Shown one piece after another: positions 21,427-30,994 of a stretch of DNA of 55,674 bases; position 1 is the first letter of the stretch, and each line of letters opens with the position of its first letter. The notes beneath the pieces are model-generated. The model did no database searches. It was given only the letters and a program-made list of their open reading frames with translations, and was not told the DNA's origin. Made by a program: the position numbers and the translations under genes. This stretch comes from Solitalea agri (GTDB lineage: Bacteria; Bacteroidota; Bacteroidia; Sphingobacteriales; Sphingobacteriaceae), in assembly GCF_023914155.1 (NCBI RefSeq), contig NZ_JAMWYS010000017.1, positions 1 to 55,674 of the forward strand. Direction: 5' to 3'.

Positions 21427-22908
21427 CTATAAAATAGGGGATAATAATCGACACAAGGATTCGAAAAAATGCTTGAACCAACGTCGTTTATGCCAATAAG
21501 CGGTAGATATTTCCCGGCTCAGGCTTAAATCGTTCATAAAGGCTTGCTTTAGCTGGGTGTTGATATCCTGGTCAAAAACAATGGCATTCACTTCAAAATT
21601 AAGGTCGAAACTTCGGATATCTATGTTAGCGGTTCCAACCATAGAGATCAAATCGTCAACAACCATTGTCTTAGCATGAACAAACCCTTTTTGATACCTG
21701 AAGATCCTAACTCCGCACTCCAAAAGCTCTTGATAGTATGATTGGGAAGCTGCATTGACAAATTTTGAATCTGATTTACCTGGAACCAATAATCGTACAT
21801 CCAACCTACTTAATGCCGCATTTTTTAGTGCGTTCACAATGCTTTCATTTGGGATAAAATATGGAGTAGTGATGTATATGCAATGCTTTGCGTTATTTAT
21901 TGCCGACAAATAGCTAAGCATGATGCTGGCCCTGTCCGAATCGGGGCCACTAACGGCCGTTTGAACCATTTGCTTTCCAACCAGTTCATGGTCCGGGAAA
22001 TATTCGCGTTGAAAGAACAGCTCTTCTTCACAGCAAAAGCTCCAGTTTAGGGCAAAGAACAACTGCAATGACCGAACCGATTCTCCTTCAATCTTTAAAT
22101 GAGTGTCTCTCCAGAAAAGTTCATTATTGGTTCCAACATTAAGGTATTTGTCGGAAAGGTTAATGCCTCCAACGAAACCCACCAAACCATCTATAACCAC
22201 AATCTTTCGATGATCACGATAATTTTGACGGTTAGATAACAACGGAACATGAATTTTATAAAAAGGAATAGCCTGTATGCCAGCTTCTTTTATCTGCTTT
22301 AAAAACTTTTTACTCAGCGAGCATCCAAAGTCATCATAAATTAACCGAACCTGTACTCCCTGTTGGGCCTTTCTAATCAATATTTCAAAAAGACGGTCCA
22401 CAACATGACCCTCTTCAATAATATAATACTCGAGATGGATATGATGGGTAGCCTTTTCCAGGGCTTCAAACAAAGCCGGAAACTTCTCTTCTCCATTTAT
22501 CAACAGGCTTACTTTATTATTATCGGTTAATGGGAAACGCCCTTCATAAGTTAGCAATCTAACCAATCGTTCGTAGTCCTTCAACTCCTCCGAATTATCT
22601 TTTAAATTTTCTTCGGTAAGCTGATAAACATAGTTGTTGATCCGTCGTTGAAGTTTTTCATCTTCCAGGGCTTTTAAACCGTAGAGCTTTTTCTTCCTGT
22701 AGTTTTCGCCAAAAACATAGTATATTACAATGCCAACAACCGGCAAAAGAAAAAAGATAAGGAGGTAGGCCATGGTTTTTGTCGGGCTCCTGTTTTCGGA
22801 AATAACAATTACCGAAAAAACAAAGGCCACTAAATAGCCTACGGCAAGAAACAGGGTAGTAAACGGAATTTGATGCCAGATTTCGGTAAAAAAGTTTCCC
22901 AATTGCAT
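21427..22908 (-). CDS. cls: cardiolipin synthase
   Basis: Encodes 493 residues, as expected. Two N-terminal membrane spans (about residues 13-35 and 42-66, with the PLDc_N pattern and a basic stretch after) precede two phospholipase D domains. The HKD motifs are HRKIVVIDG...GGINLSD and HAKTMVVDD...GTANIDIRS, each giving H-x-K-x4-D. It joins two phosphatidylglycerols (or PG and PE) into cardiolipin at the inner membrane. Stands alone on the minus strand; a PLDc_N-only protein is found at 44785. Confidence 0.95.
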   Translation of the reverse strand: MQLGNFFTEIWHQIPFTTLFLAVGYLVAFVFSVIVISENRSPTKTMAYLLIFFLLPVVGIVIYYVFGENYRKKKLYGLKALEDEKLQRRINNYVYQLTEENLKDNSEELKDYERLVRLLTYEGRFPLTDNNKVSLLINGEEKFPALFEALEKATHHIHLEYYIIEEGHVVDRLFEILIRKAQQGVQVRLIYDDFGCSLSKKFLKQIKEAGIQAIPFYKIHVPLLSNRQNYRDHRKIVVIDGLVGFVGGINLSDKYLNVGTNNELFWRDTHLKIEGESVRSLQLFFALNWSFCCEEELFFQREYFPDHELVGKQMVQTAVSGPDSDRASIMLSYLSAINNAKHCIYITTPYFIPNESIVNALKNAALSRLDVRLLVPGKSDSKFVNAASQSYYQELLECGVRIFRYQKGFVHAKTMVVDDLISMVGTANIDIRSFDLNFEVNAIVFDQDINTQLKQAFMNDLSLSREISTAYWHKRRWFKHFFESLCRLLSPIL

Positions 22909-23004
22909 TAGCGATAAACAAAATAGAACACTAAAATAGAAATTTAGAAAACGGGTCTAAAGGTTTTTGACAAAACAATTACGTCAACTTTAAGTTATTC
23001 CTAT

Positions 23005-23012
23005 TAATTTTG
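23005..23012 (+). promoter_or_regulatory. candidate -7 box for brxB
   Basis: TAATTTTG fits the Bacteroidota TAnnTTTG -7 element 26 bases upstream of the brxB ATG. No -33 box at standard spacing was obvious. Confidence 0.4.
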
Positions 23013-23037
23013 TATCAATTATCAGACTTATAAGATT

Positions 23038-23448
23038 ATGTACCCAGAATACATGGTTGCGCCGATGCGCGAAGAATTAACCAATGATGGTTTTGAGCAG
23101 TTAATGACCGCCGATGATGTTGAAAAGGCACTTTCATCAGAAGGAACTGTGTTTGTAGTAGTAAACTCTGTTTGCGGTTGTGCTGCAGCAAATGCTCGTC
23201 CGGCAGCTCGTTTAGCAGTTAAAAATGGTAAAAAACCCGGTAAGATTGTTACCGTTTTTGCCGGTATGGAAAAAGATGCGGTTGATAAAGCCCGTTCATT
23301 TATGTTGCCTTATCCTCCATCGTCGCCTTCAATGGCCTTATTTAAAGATGGAAAATTGGTTCACATGATTGAGCGTCATCATATTGAAGGCCGTCCGGCT
23401 CAAATGATCGCCGAAAACCTGGTAGGTGCATTCGAACAATATTGCTAA
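23038..23448 (+). CDS. brxB: bacilliredoxin BrxA/BrxB family
   Basis: Encodes 136 residues, the family length. VVNSVCGCAAANARPAARLA contains the CGC redox motif (C46-G-C48) and the start MYPEYMVAPMREELT is the family signature. In bacillithiol-using bacteria this thiol-disulfide protein removes bacillithiol from mixed disulfides on proteins after oxidative stress. ytxJ at 32835 (bacillithiol redox protein) supports that this organism uses bacillithiol. Followed by a strong terminator. Confidence 0.93.
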   Translation: MYPEYMVAPMREELTNDGFEQLMTADDVEKALSSEGTVFVVVNSVCGCAAANARPAARLAVKNGKKPGKIVTVFAGMEKDAVDKARSFMLPYPPSSPSMALFKDGKLVHMIERHHIEGRPAQMIAENLVGAFEQYC

Positions 23449-23471
23449 GAAACAGTATTTAAATAGAAACT

Positions 23472-23500
23472 AAAGCCGAAGAATTATCTTCGGCTTTTTT
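23472..23500 (+). terminator. rho-independent terminator of brxB
   Basis: AAAGCCGAAGA pairs with TCTTCGGCTTT around ATTA, followed by TTTTG. It is 25 bases after the brxB stop. Confidence 0.85.
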
Positions 23501-23677
23501 GTTATAAGATCTTTTATGCTGAACATAAACGCTTTACACTCAACAAAATAGATCAGGAAGCACGAAGAGCGGTTGAATTGTTTTTTTAATTAATTTTGGC
23601 CTCGGTATCTACTTCTAAAAGCTCTCAAATTTGGAAGGAAAAAAGAACCGTTACAGGAAGTGAAAATTTTTAAAACC

Positions 23678-24391
23678 ATGCAAATAAAAAAAGCCAATTT
23701 AGGATTCCTCCTTATGATAATTATCCTATTTATTACTAAAGGATCAAAAGCTCAAACTGATACATGCCGCGTACTTCTTGATAAGATCTCAAATGAGTAT
23801 AAAGGAAGTTGCCTAAATGGATTAGCCGATGGAAACGGTAAAGCTATTGGTGCGGAGGATGTTTATGTTGGAGAGTTTAAGGACGGTTGGCCTGATGGAA
23901 TAGGTACCTATACGTTTAAGAATGGGAATGTTTATGAAGGGTTTTGGAAGAGAGGAAAAAAGGAAGGCAAAGGGAAGTTTTCGTATAAAATAAATGGCAA
24001 GAAGCAAGTTATGACAGGATACTGGAAAAATGATGAATATGTTGGGCCTGCAAAACCAACTACAACAGACGTTAGCTACAGAGTAACTTCTTCTTCAGGT
24101 ATCTTTAATTATACGATTGATGAAAATTTAAAAGTAGATGAGAATGAAAACGAGATCTTGTTTTCGATTAAAAGTGCCTTTACAGATTACCTTCCTTCTG
24201 ATTTAAAGGTTGAAAACTCATCGGGGCAATTTTTTCAGAATGGTAAGAAATTTGGAATACGTAATCATTTCTATCCTCTGCAGTGTGAAATAAGCTATAC
24301 TATCCTGGCTGGAGATGCCAGAAAACAATGTCGTTTTATCATAGAAATATTGAAAAAAGGGAAATATAACGTTAAGATCAATAATGATTAA
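23678..24391 (+). CDS. secreted MORN-repeat protein
   Basis: Encodes 237 residues when started at ATG 23678; an upstream GTG (23660) is also possible. An N-terminal hydrophobic segment (LGFLLMIIILFITKGSKAQ) is a signal peptide. MORN repeats follow: DVYVGEFKDGWPDGIGTYTF, NGNVYEGFWKRGKKEGKGKF, TGYWKNDEYVG. The C-terminal half is beta-rich with the pattern GIRNHFYPLQCEISYTILAG of small Bacteroidota surface proteins. Role unknown; probably periplasmic or outer-surface. Confidence 0.8.
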   Translation: MQIKKANLGFLLMIIILFITKGSKAQTDTCRVLLDKISNEYKGSCLNGLADGNGKAIGAEDVYVGEFKDGWPDGIGTYTFKNGNVYEGFWKRGKKEGKGKFSYKINGKKQVMTGYWKNDEYVGPAKPTTTDVSYRVTSSSGIFNYTIDENLKVDENENEILFSIKSAFTDYLPSDLKVENSSGQFFQNGKKFGIRNHFYPLQCEISYTILAGDARKQCRFIIEILKKGKYNVKINND

Positions 24392-24394
24392 TTA

Positions 24395-24437
24395 AAACTT
24401 TGGGGCGCATCAAATTTGTTGGTGCGCCTCAAGGTTT
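24395..24437. terminator. terminator hairpin after the MORN gene
   Basis: AAACTTTGGGGCGCA pairs with TGCGCCTCAAGGTTT across a short loop with T-rich end. Two mismatches occur in the stem. Confidence 0.65.
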
Positions 24438-24609
24438 CACTTCCTATCAATTTAGTTGTAGCCTGATAAGAAGGCATTTCGAAGTTGTTGACTGACCACA
24501 GTACTACAAAATCTCCTTTTCACATCTTTTCTGATCATCGTAATAGTAACCAGCTTTTTACTTGCATCTTTTTTCATTTTGCCCTAATTTACACTCATCA
24601 GATGATACG

Positions 24610-25272
24610 ATGAGCGATACGATAATCAAACGCAAAAGCTTAGCCGATGAAGTGGCGGACCGGATTAAAAAGTTGATCTGTTCGGGAGATTATATGATAG
24701 GAGATAAGCTGCCTACGGAACCTGAGCTAATGCAAAAATTTGGTGTTGGACGTTCCTCGATAAGGGAGGCGGTGAAAATCTTAACGCAAAAAGGCATGCT
24801 TCGTGTTCAGCAGGGAACGGGAACCTTTGTTGCATCGTTAAGTGGATCAAACGGTATGCTTTCCAACTGTTTGGAGAAGGCACGTTATGAAGAAGTAAAC
24901 GAAGTTCGCTTTTTACTTGAAGAGAAAATTGTTGAAAAAGCAGCACTAAACCGTACAGATGCTGATATCGAAAGGATCAGAGAAAGCCTGCTTAAGCGTA
25001 AGCATTTTGCTGAAAGTGGGGATGTTGCGGGATGCATTCAGGCGGATATCGATTTTCATACAGCTATTGCTGAAGCAGCTCAAAACTCGATCTTACTGGA
25101 GCTGTATCAAACTGTAGCTAATCACATGAAAAAGGCACTAGCGGAATTGCACAAAAACACACAGGCTTTTATCGACTCGCAAGCCATTCACGAAGCCTTG
25201 CTGCAGGCCATCATTGATAAAAAAGAAAAAAGAGCCATTAACCTGGCAGAGAACATCTCGAAACACAAATAA
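24610..25272 (+). CDS. GntR-family (FadR/LldR-like) transcriptional regulator
   Basis: Encodes 220 residues from ATG 24610 (MSDTIIKRKSLADEVADRI); upstream in-frame codons to 24562 lack similarity. A GntR winged helix (residues about 10-75, DKLPTEPELMQKFGVGRSSIREAVKILTQKG, read as the standard core) precedes an FCD effector domain (FLLEEKIVEKAAL, DADIERI, DIDFHTAIAEAAQN), whose D...H...H pattern binds metal. It is 68 bases upstream of an MFS transporter that it probably controls. Confidence 0.9.
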   Translation: MSDTIIKRKSLADEVADRIKKLICSGDYMIGDKLPTEPELMQKFGVGRSSIREAVKILTQKGMLRVQQGTGTFVASLSGSNGMLSNCLEKARYEEVNEVRFLLEEKIVEKAALNRTDADIERIRESLLKRKHFAESGDVAGCIQADIDFHTAIAEAAQNSILLELYQTVANHMKKALAELHKNTQAFIDSQAIHEALLQAIIDKKEKRAINLAENISKHK

Positions 25273-25340
25273 TACTTTTCATAAATGATTGTCAGAGAAT
25301 AAATGTAATCCGACAATTAAACATTAAAACATCAGATGAT

Positions 25341-26585
25341 ATGACCAATTTAAACGCTCAAACCGAAACACTGGAACAAGAACCTGTAGAGATAGTCAAA
25401 ACAACCGCCCAAAGTACTGTATATTCTATATTGCTGGCATTAAGTTTTTCACATTTACTTAATGATACCATGCAATCGCTGATACCTTCCATCTATCCTT
25501 TGGTAAAGAATTCTCTTAAGTTAAGCTTCAGTCAAATCGGATTAATTACTTTATGCTTTCAGCTTTCTGCATCTATACTTCAGCCCTTGGTAGGACTTTA
25601 TACCGATAAGCGTCCACAGCCCTATTCATTAGCCATAGGCATGACCAGCACACTAATCGGTTTGGTAAACCTTGCATTTGCCCACAGTTTTCCAATGGTT
25701 TTGGTTTCAGTTGCTATGGTAGGTGTAGGTTCAGCTATCTTTCATCCCGAAGCCTCTCGTTTAGCCCACATGGCGGCAGGCGGAAAGCACGGAATGGCTC
25801 AATCCTTATTTCAGGTAGGAGGTAATGCAGGCAGTTCTATTGGACCATTACTGGCAGCCGCTATCATTGTTCCTTTCGGACAGGTGAATATCATTTGGTT
25901 TTCTCTCGCTGCTCTATTGGCGATTGTTGTAATGCTAAATATTAGTAAATGGTACAAGCAAAACGCACATCGTATTCAAGCTAAAAAGAAGGCTGTTAGT
26001 CATGAGCATATGCCTAAGCTTTCACGGGCAAAAGTGATCTTCTCTGTAGGAATTCTGTTGGTGCTTATTTTCTCGAAGTACTTTTACATGGCTAGCATGA
26101 CCAGCTATTACACCTTTTACCTGATGGATAAGTTTCACTTGTCGGTACAAACTTCGCAAGTTTACCTGTTCATCTTCCTGTTTTCGGTTGCTTTAGGAAC
26201 CTTTATTGGTGGCCCCGTAGGCGATCGAATTGGGCGTAAATATGTGATTTGGATATCGATCCTGGGTGTAGCACCGTTTTCTTTATTGCTTCCGTATGCG
26301 AATCTTTTCTGGACAGGTGTATTAAGTGTATTTATAGGGATTATCCTTTCGTCGGCATTTTCAGCCATTTTAGTATATGCCCAGGAACTTATACCGGGTA
26401 AAGTGGGCATGGTTGCCGGGTTATTCTTTGGTTTTGCCTTCGGGATGGGGGGAATTGGCTCCGCACTCTTGGGTCGTTTAGCCGATAGTACCAGCATTCA
26501 ACATGTGTATCATGTTTGTGCATTTCTGCCTTTAATAGGTTTGTTAACGGCATTTCTGCCCAATTTAAAGAGAAGTCAAAAATAA
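25341..26585 (+). CDS. MFS transporter, fosmidomycin-resistance (Fsr) type
   Basis: Encodes 414 residues with 12 hydrophobic segments. LALSFSHLLNDTMQSLIPSIYPL, IGLITLCFQLSASILQPLVG and VGSAIFHPEASRLAHMAAGGKHGMAQSLFQVGGNAG are close to the Fsr-type signatures (the FHPEASR motif especially). These proteins export small drugs such as fosmidomycin or unknown metabolites across the inner membrane by proton exchange. Preceded by a GntR regulator, so expression may answer to an organic-acid-like signal. Confidence 0.88.
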   Translation: MTNLNAQTETLEQEPVEIVKTTAQSTVYSILLALSFSHLLNDTMQSLIPSIYPLVKNSLKLSFSQIGLITLCFQLSASILQPLVGLYTDKRPQPYSLAIGMTSTLIGLVNLAFAHSFPMVLVSVAMVGVGSAIFHPEASRLAHMAAGGKHGMAQSLFQVGGNAGSSIGPLLAAAIIVPFGQVNIIWFSLAALLAIVVMLNISKWYKQNAHRIQAKKKAVSHEHMPKLSRAKVIFSVGILLVLIFSKYFYMASMTSYYTFYLMDKFHLSVQTSQVYLFIFLFSVALGTFIGGPVGDRIGRKYVIWISILGVAPFSLLLPYANLFWTGVLSVFIGIILSSAFSAILVYAQELIPGKVGMVAGLFFGFAFGMGGIGSALLGRLADSTSIQHVYHVCAFLPLIGLLTAFLPNLKRSQK

Positions 26586-26592
26586 ATACTCT

Positions 26593-26631
26593 AAAACAGC
26601 ACGTAGTGAACTCAACCTTACGTGCTGTTTT
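26593..26631. terminator. bidirectional terminator
   Basis: AAAACAGCACGTA (26593-26605) pairs with TACGTGCTGTTTT (26619-26631). It separates the convergent MFS and GNAT-nitrilase genes and can serve both. Confidence 0.85.
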
Positions 26632-28146
26632 CTATTTCCATTTAAGTTCGTACAGATCCTTTCTCCTGTCGTTTAAGGTTCTTACAGATCCGTAATAGTG
26701 CAATTCGTTTAATAAAGTGAGATCTAAATCAGCTACTACAATGGTCTCGGTGTTAGGGGTAGCTTCTGCCTGAATAGCGTTAACAGGAAAAGCAAAATCG
26801 GATGGGGTAAAAATCGCCGACTGAGCAAACTGCAAATCCATATTATTTACTTTAGGCAGGTTTCCCACATTGCCGGCAATGGCTACAAAACATTCATTTT
26901 CAATAGCCCTGGCCTGTGCACAAATTCGTACCCGGTTATAGGCATTTTGGGTGTCTGTTAAAAAAGGAACGAACAAAATTTGCATACCTTCTTCGGCCAA
27001 TAAACGGCCTAGTTCCGGAAACTCCACATCATAACAAATTAGCATACCTATTTTGCAAACATCTGTTTGAATAACAGCAACTTTATCTCCTCCAGTAAAA
27101 GCCCATTCACTTTTCTCAGCAGGAGTTGGGTGTATTTTGCAATAGGAGTCAACTGCCCCTGAGCGCTGCAAGCAATACGCAGTATTGTATAGCTTACCAT
27201 CAACTAGTTGAGGCATGCTGCCTGCAATAATATTTACATTGTATGAAACTGCCAGCTTTGATAAGTTTTCCACTAGCTCATCAGTAAATGCAGCTAAGCT
27301 TCTCATTGCTTCATTGGGTGCCTGGTTATTGAATTTGCCCATTAGTGGGGCGTTAAACAATTCTGGAAACAAAACAAAATCAGAATGATAATCACTAACT
27401 GCATCAATAAAGTACTCCATATGTATTAGAATCTCTTTAATGCTGTTATATGGACGCATCTGCCATTGTACAATGCCTATGCGTATGTAATCGCGTCGAA
27501 GGAGCATCTGCTGATCTGGATCATAAAAAGCGTTATGCCAAATCAGTAGGGTAGCATATCCTTTTGATTCATTGTCATAAGGCAAATAATTCTTAAGTAC
27601 TTTTTTAACCCTAAAATCATTTGAAAGCTGAAAGCTCAGTGTGGAGTCGTAGATCTCTTTTTGCGTTACTTTTTCAATATATTCCCGAGGAGTCATTGAG
27701 TCAGCATATTCATGATACCCCGGAATTCTACCTCCAGCAATAATCCCTTCTAAGTTTAAGCTTTCACATAAAAACTTACGAGCATCATAAAGCCTTCTCG
27801 CCAATCGGAGGCCTCTATAATCAGGATGAATAAAAACTTCTATGCCATAAAGAGTATCGCCTTTGGCGTCATGTGTATTAAAGGTATAGTTTCCGGTTAT
27901 TCGCTTATAATCATGTTTGTCGCCATATTTTTCATAAGGGACAACAATAGACAAGGCACATCCAACTACCTGGCCGTTCATGGTAACACAAATTTGCCCT
28001 TCCGGAAATTTTGAAATTAACCTTTCAATATCTTGCCTCGACCAATGATAACCACCGATGGCTTCATAAGCGACAATCATCGAGTCTTTTAATTGCAGAT
28101 AATCATCGGCAGTGAGATTGCGGACTTCAACATTAGTAGCATCCAT
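26632..28146 (-). CDS. GNAT-nitrilase fusion (acetyltransferase + carbon-nitrogen hydrolase)
   Basis: Encodes 504 residues. Residues about 1-205 form a GNAT domain (YDARKFLCESLNLEGIIAGGR, VFIHPDYRGLRLARRLYDARK with an R-G-L-R-L-A acetyl-CoA loop). Residues about 225-500 form a nitrilase domain with the Glu-Lys-Cys triad: E in FVLFPELFNAPL, K in YCKIHPTPAEK and C in GMLICYDVEFPELG. Such fusions are widely found as YhcX/bifunctional proteins with unknown substrate; the hydrolase probably cleaves an amide. Length and fold match the known fusion. Confidence 0.93.
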   Translation of the reverse strand: MDATNVEVRNLTADDYLQLKDSMIVAYEAIGGYHWSRQDIERLISKFPEGQICVTMNGQVVGCALSIVVPYEKYGDKHDYKRITGNYTFNTHDAKGDTLYGIEVFIHPDYRGLRLARRLYDARKFLCESLNLEGIIAGGRIPGYHEYADSMTPREYIEKVTQKEIYDSTLSFQLSNDFRVKKVLKNYLPYDNESKGYATLLIWHNAFYDPDQQMLLRRDYIRIGIVQWQMRPYNSIKEILIHMEYFIDAVSDYHSDFVLFPELFNAPLMGKFNNQAPNEAMRSLAAFTDELVENLSKLAVSYNVNIIAGSMPQLVDGKLYNTAYCLQRSGAVDSYCKIHPTPAEKSEWAFTGGDKVAVIQTDVCKIGMLICYDVEFPELGRLLAEEGMQILFVPFLTDTQNAYNRVRICAQARAIENECFVAIAGNVGNLPKVNNMDLQFAQSAIFTPSDFAFPVNAIQAEATPNTETIVVADLDLTLLNELHYYGSVRTLNDRRKDLYELKWK

Positions 28147-28300
28147 AGCGAGGGCGTTTTACTATTTAAGCTACAAAAAAACAAGCAAATGAAGGTTTTA
28201 TAGGAGGTTAATTTTATGACAAAAGGCTCCAATAAGGGTGAATATGAATGGACTGCCAACATTTTTCCAAACAGAGGATTAATAAATCTCTATTGAAAAA

Positions 28301-29098
28301 TTACAATAGATCCTTACGAAGATTTTTCTCTAAATCGTGCAGGGAAATATTTGATTTGATCTTGCCCTGACGCGCATACGCAAGGTTGCCGGTTTCTTCC
28401 GAAATAACAAGGGCAACAACGTCGGCTACTTCCGAAATTCCTAATGCTGCACGGTGGCGCAAGCCCATGTAAGGAGGGAGCTCCTGGTTATCAGTTAATG
28501 GCAAAATACAAGCTGCGGCCATCACTTTTCCTTCACAAATAATTACCGCTCCATCATGCAATGGGCTGTACTTATTAAATATTGATTCGAGGAGACGTTT
28601 AGAGACTGTGGCGTCTATTTCTTCACCATTTTTATAGAAATGCTCTTCCTCAGGATTTTTGGCAAAAATGATCAAGGCTCCCGTACTGTTTTCTTGCATT
28701 GATTTGCAGGCATCCAAAATTGGTTTTAGTTGAGCAAGCTCCGCTTCGCGCTGAATGGTTTTATTGCGTACGAAGAAACGATACCAGTATTCGTTCCGAT
28801 AAAGTTTAAAGTTTTTTCCGATCATCAGTAAAAACTTTCGGATCTCAGGCTGAAAAACGATAATAAGCGCAATTACACCCACTTGGAAAAATCCATTGAA
28901 CAGCAGAGTGAGCAGCCTCATATTTAATGATTTTACCAACAGGTAAAACAGGTAAATAAGGAGATAGCCAATAAGTATGTTTATAGCAATAGTTCCACGA
29001 AGAAGATTATAAAACAGGTAAATTAGGATAGCTACCAGTAGTATATCAATCAGGTCGAATATGCCGAAGTTAGAAAACATTAAATCGAATGATTCCAT
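28301..29098 (-). CDS. cdaA: diadenylate cyclase CdaA
   Basis: Encodes 265 residues. Three N-terminal membrane spans (about residues 15-85) and a C-terminal DAC domain with the signatures HDGAVIICEGKVMAAACILPL (DGA motif) and GLRHRAALGISE (RHR motif). It joins two ATP into cyclic di-AMP at the membrane, controlling osmolyte uptake, cell wall and other functions. It lies downstream of folP on the same strand (87-base gap), the usual arrangement in Bacteroidota. Window also has the DHH phosphoesterase NrnA, a possible pApA hydrolase. Confidence 0.96.
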   Translation of the reverse strand: MESFDLMFSNFGIFDLIDILLVAILIYLFYNLLRGTIAINILIGYLLIYLFYLLVKSLNMRLLTLLFNGFFQVGVIALIIVFQPEIRKFLLMIGKNFKLYRNEYWYRFFVRNKTIQREAELAQLKPILDACKSMQENSTGALIIFAKNPEEEHFYKNGEEIDATVSKRLLESIFNKYSPLHDGAVIICEGKVMAAACILPLTDNQELPPYMGLRHRAALGISEVADVVALVISEETGNLAYARQGKIKSNISLHDLEKNLRKDLL

Positions 29099-29185
29099 AG
29101 TATGTTTGTTATTTTATAATTGACCATGGTAATTGATTTCATCATCAGTTAGTATGAAATTGACAATTTATCAATTTTCCCATTA

Positions 29186-30046
29186 TCAATAACTTTCATT
29201 AAGCTGCAAAAAGATCTTGCGTACCTCAACAGCCTCTTTTACGTCGTGAACGCGCAAAATGTTAGCTCCGTTTTGTAACGATACCATATTTAAAACGGAA
29301 GTTCCGTTCAATGCGTGTGAAGCGTCCACTTCCAAAAGTTTATAGATCATTGATTTGCGTGATATACCGGAAAGGATAGGTAGATCAAAAAATTTCAGCT
29401 CACTCAAATGTGCCATTAACTGATAGTTCTGTTCGAGTGTTTTGGCAAAACCAAAACCCGGATCAAGAATAATATCATGCAGGCCTAACATTCTTAGCCT
29501 ATTCACCTTTTCGGCAAAATACTTAATAATATCACTTACCAGATCGTCGTATTTAGTAAGCTTCTGCATTGTGTCAGGCGTGCCACGCATATGCATTAAA
29601 ATATACGGAACCTGCAAATTAGCAGCAGTTGCAAACATGTTATTATCGAGTTCTCCTCCAGAAATATCATTGATTATTGCAGCTCCTTCCAATACCGAAA
29701 CCCTGGCAACTTCAGCCCTGAAGGTATCGATCGAAAGTATTGCCTGTGGAAATTGCTGTTGAATGGCTTTAAGGATTGGACGTAATCGCTCAATTTCTTC
29801 CTGTTCCGAAACATCGGCAGCTCCAGGGCGGGAAGAATATGCACCAATATCAATTAGATCGGCTCCGTCTATTAAGAGTTGCTCGCAACGACGAAGAGAT
29901 TCATCTATTGAATTGTACTTTCCCCCATCAAAAAAAGAATCGGGTGTAATATTCAGAATACCCATCACTTTAGGTGTCGACAGGTTAAGCAAGCGACCGT
30001 TACAATTAAGGGTTGTTCGATTATTGAAGAAGGTGTTTTTGCGCAT
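29186..30046 (-). CDS. folP: dihydropteroate synthase
   Basis: Encodes 286 residues. VMGILNITPDSFFDGGKY is the pterin-binding signature and DLIDIGAYSSRPGA, ILSIDTFRAEVAR and IILDPGFGFAKTLEQNYQLM complete the TIM-barrel pattern. It couples the pterin pyrophosphate with p-aminobenzoate in folate synthesis and is the target of sulfonamides. Followed by cdaA, probably as one operon. Confidence 0.96.
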   Translation of the reverse strand: MRKNTFFNNRTTLNCNGRLLNLSTPKVMGILNITPDSFFDGGKYNSIDESLRRCEQLLIDGADLIDIGAYSSRPGAADVSEQEEIERLRPILKAIQQQFPQAILSIDTFRAEVARVSVLEGAAIINDISGGELDNNMFATAANLQVPYILMHMRGTPDTMQKLTKYDDLVSDIIKYFAEKVNRLRMLGLHDIILDPGFGFAKTLEQNYQLMAHLSELKFFDLPILSGISRKSMIYKLLEVDASHALNGTSVLNMVSLQNGANILRVHDVKEAVEVRKIFLQLNESY

Positions 30047-30251
30047 TGAAAGGATTGTTCACCGACTAAATTAGTTATTTGAATTGATATAGGTTAAAGC
30101 AATGTTACTAATGCACTATTCTACTTAGTTAAATTCTGAGCTTAATCTGCTGACTAGTATCTTTTTACAATTGAAACAAAATGTTATAAATCTTTATTCT
30201 AATTACTTTTATTTAACTAATTAAAAATCAAAATCTTCCATCTTTTATAAC

Positions 30252-30259
30252 TACCTTTG
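30252..30259 (+). promoter_or_regulatory. candidate -7 box for the cold-shock gene
   Basis: TACCTTTG fits the Bacteroidota TAnnTTTG -7 element, 43 bases before the ATG. The region between divergent folP and this gene is AT-rich and holds no gene. Confidence 0.4.
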
Positions 30260-30301
30260 CAATGCAGAGAATCTGCGAGAAATTAAATCAAAATCTATTA
30301 C

Positions 30302-30760
30302 ATGGGTAAATCCTCAGAAACTTTTAGCAAAAAAGAAAATCAAAAGAAAAGATTAAAGAAACAAAAGGATAAAGAGTTAAAGAAAGAAGAGCGAAAAGCT
30401 AACTCTAGCAAAGGTAAGGGCCTTGAGGATATGATGGCTTACGTTGATGAGCATGGAAATATCACTTCCACCCCTCCAGATCCAACCAAAAAGGTTAAAA
30501 TCAATTCAGAAGACATTCAAATTGCTGTTGCCAGAACCGAAAACATTGATGAAAGTCAGGAGATTCGAAAAGGAACAGTTACATTTTTTAATACTTCTAA
30601 AGGCTTTGGGTTTATTAGAGACCATGAAAGTCAGGAAAGTATTTTTGTACACATTAACAGTGTAATTAACCCTATTAAAGAAAATGACAGGGTTACCTTT
30701 AAAACCGAAAAAGGACCAAAAGGGCTTAGTGCAATTGAAGTACAAGTTGCCACTAAATAA
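30302..30760 (+). CDS. cold-shock domain protein with basic N-terminal tail
   Basis: Encodes 152 residues. Residues about 1-45 are a Lys/Glu-rich, coiled-coil-like tail (KKENQKKRLKKQKDKELKKEE), residues 45-85 are a linker, and 88-150 form a cold-shock (CSD) beta-barrel with RNP1-like KGFGFIRD and RNP2-like IFVHINSV. It binds single-stranded RNA/DNA. The fused tail is common in Bacteroidota CspA-like proteins and may add RNA-binding affinity. Confidence 0.9.
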   Translation: MGKSSETFSKKENQKKRLKKQKDKELKKEERKANSSKGKGLEDMMAYVDEHGNITSTPPDPTKKVKINSEDIQIAVARTENIDESQEIRKGTVTFFNTSKGFGFIRDHESQESIFVHINSVINPIKENDRVTFKTEKGPKGLSAIEVQVATK

Positions 30761-30994
30761 TAATAAGTAAAGAGTGTAAATATTTTATTGACAATTAATC
30801 ATGGTTATTGTTCAATAAACTTTTTCGCTCTTTTTCTTTTATAAATCACTTCTACCTTCTCCCTCCATAGTTCTTCCATACAACGTATTTGTTACCTGTT
30901 TTAAGTTACAGCATATAACATCAATTTTTAGTTTTGAAGCGATAATGTATTTTTGCTCGAAATCCATTTGGCTTTTACTAAAACCATCATCATT

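Noticed and set aside
29442-30074. Two plus-strand open frames opposite folP
   Set aside because: Antisense shadows of a well-supported folP gene.
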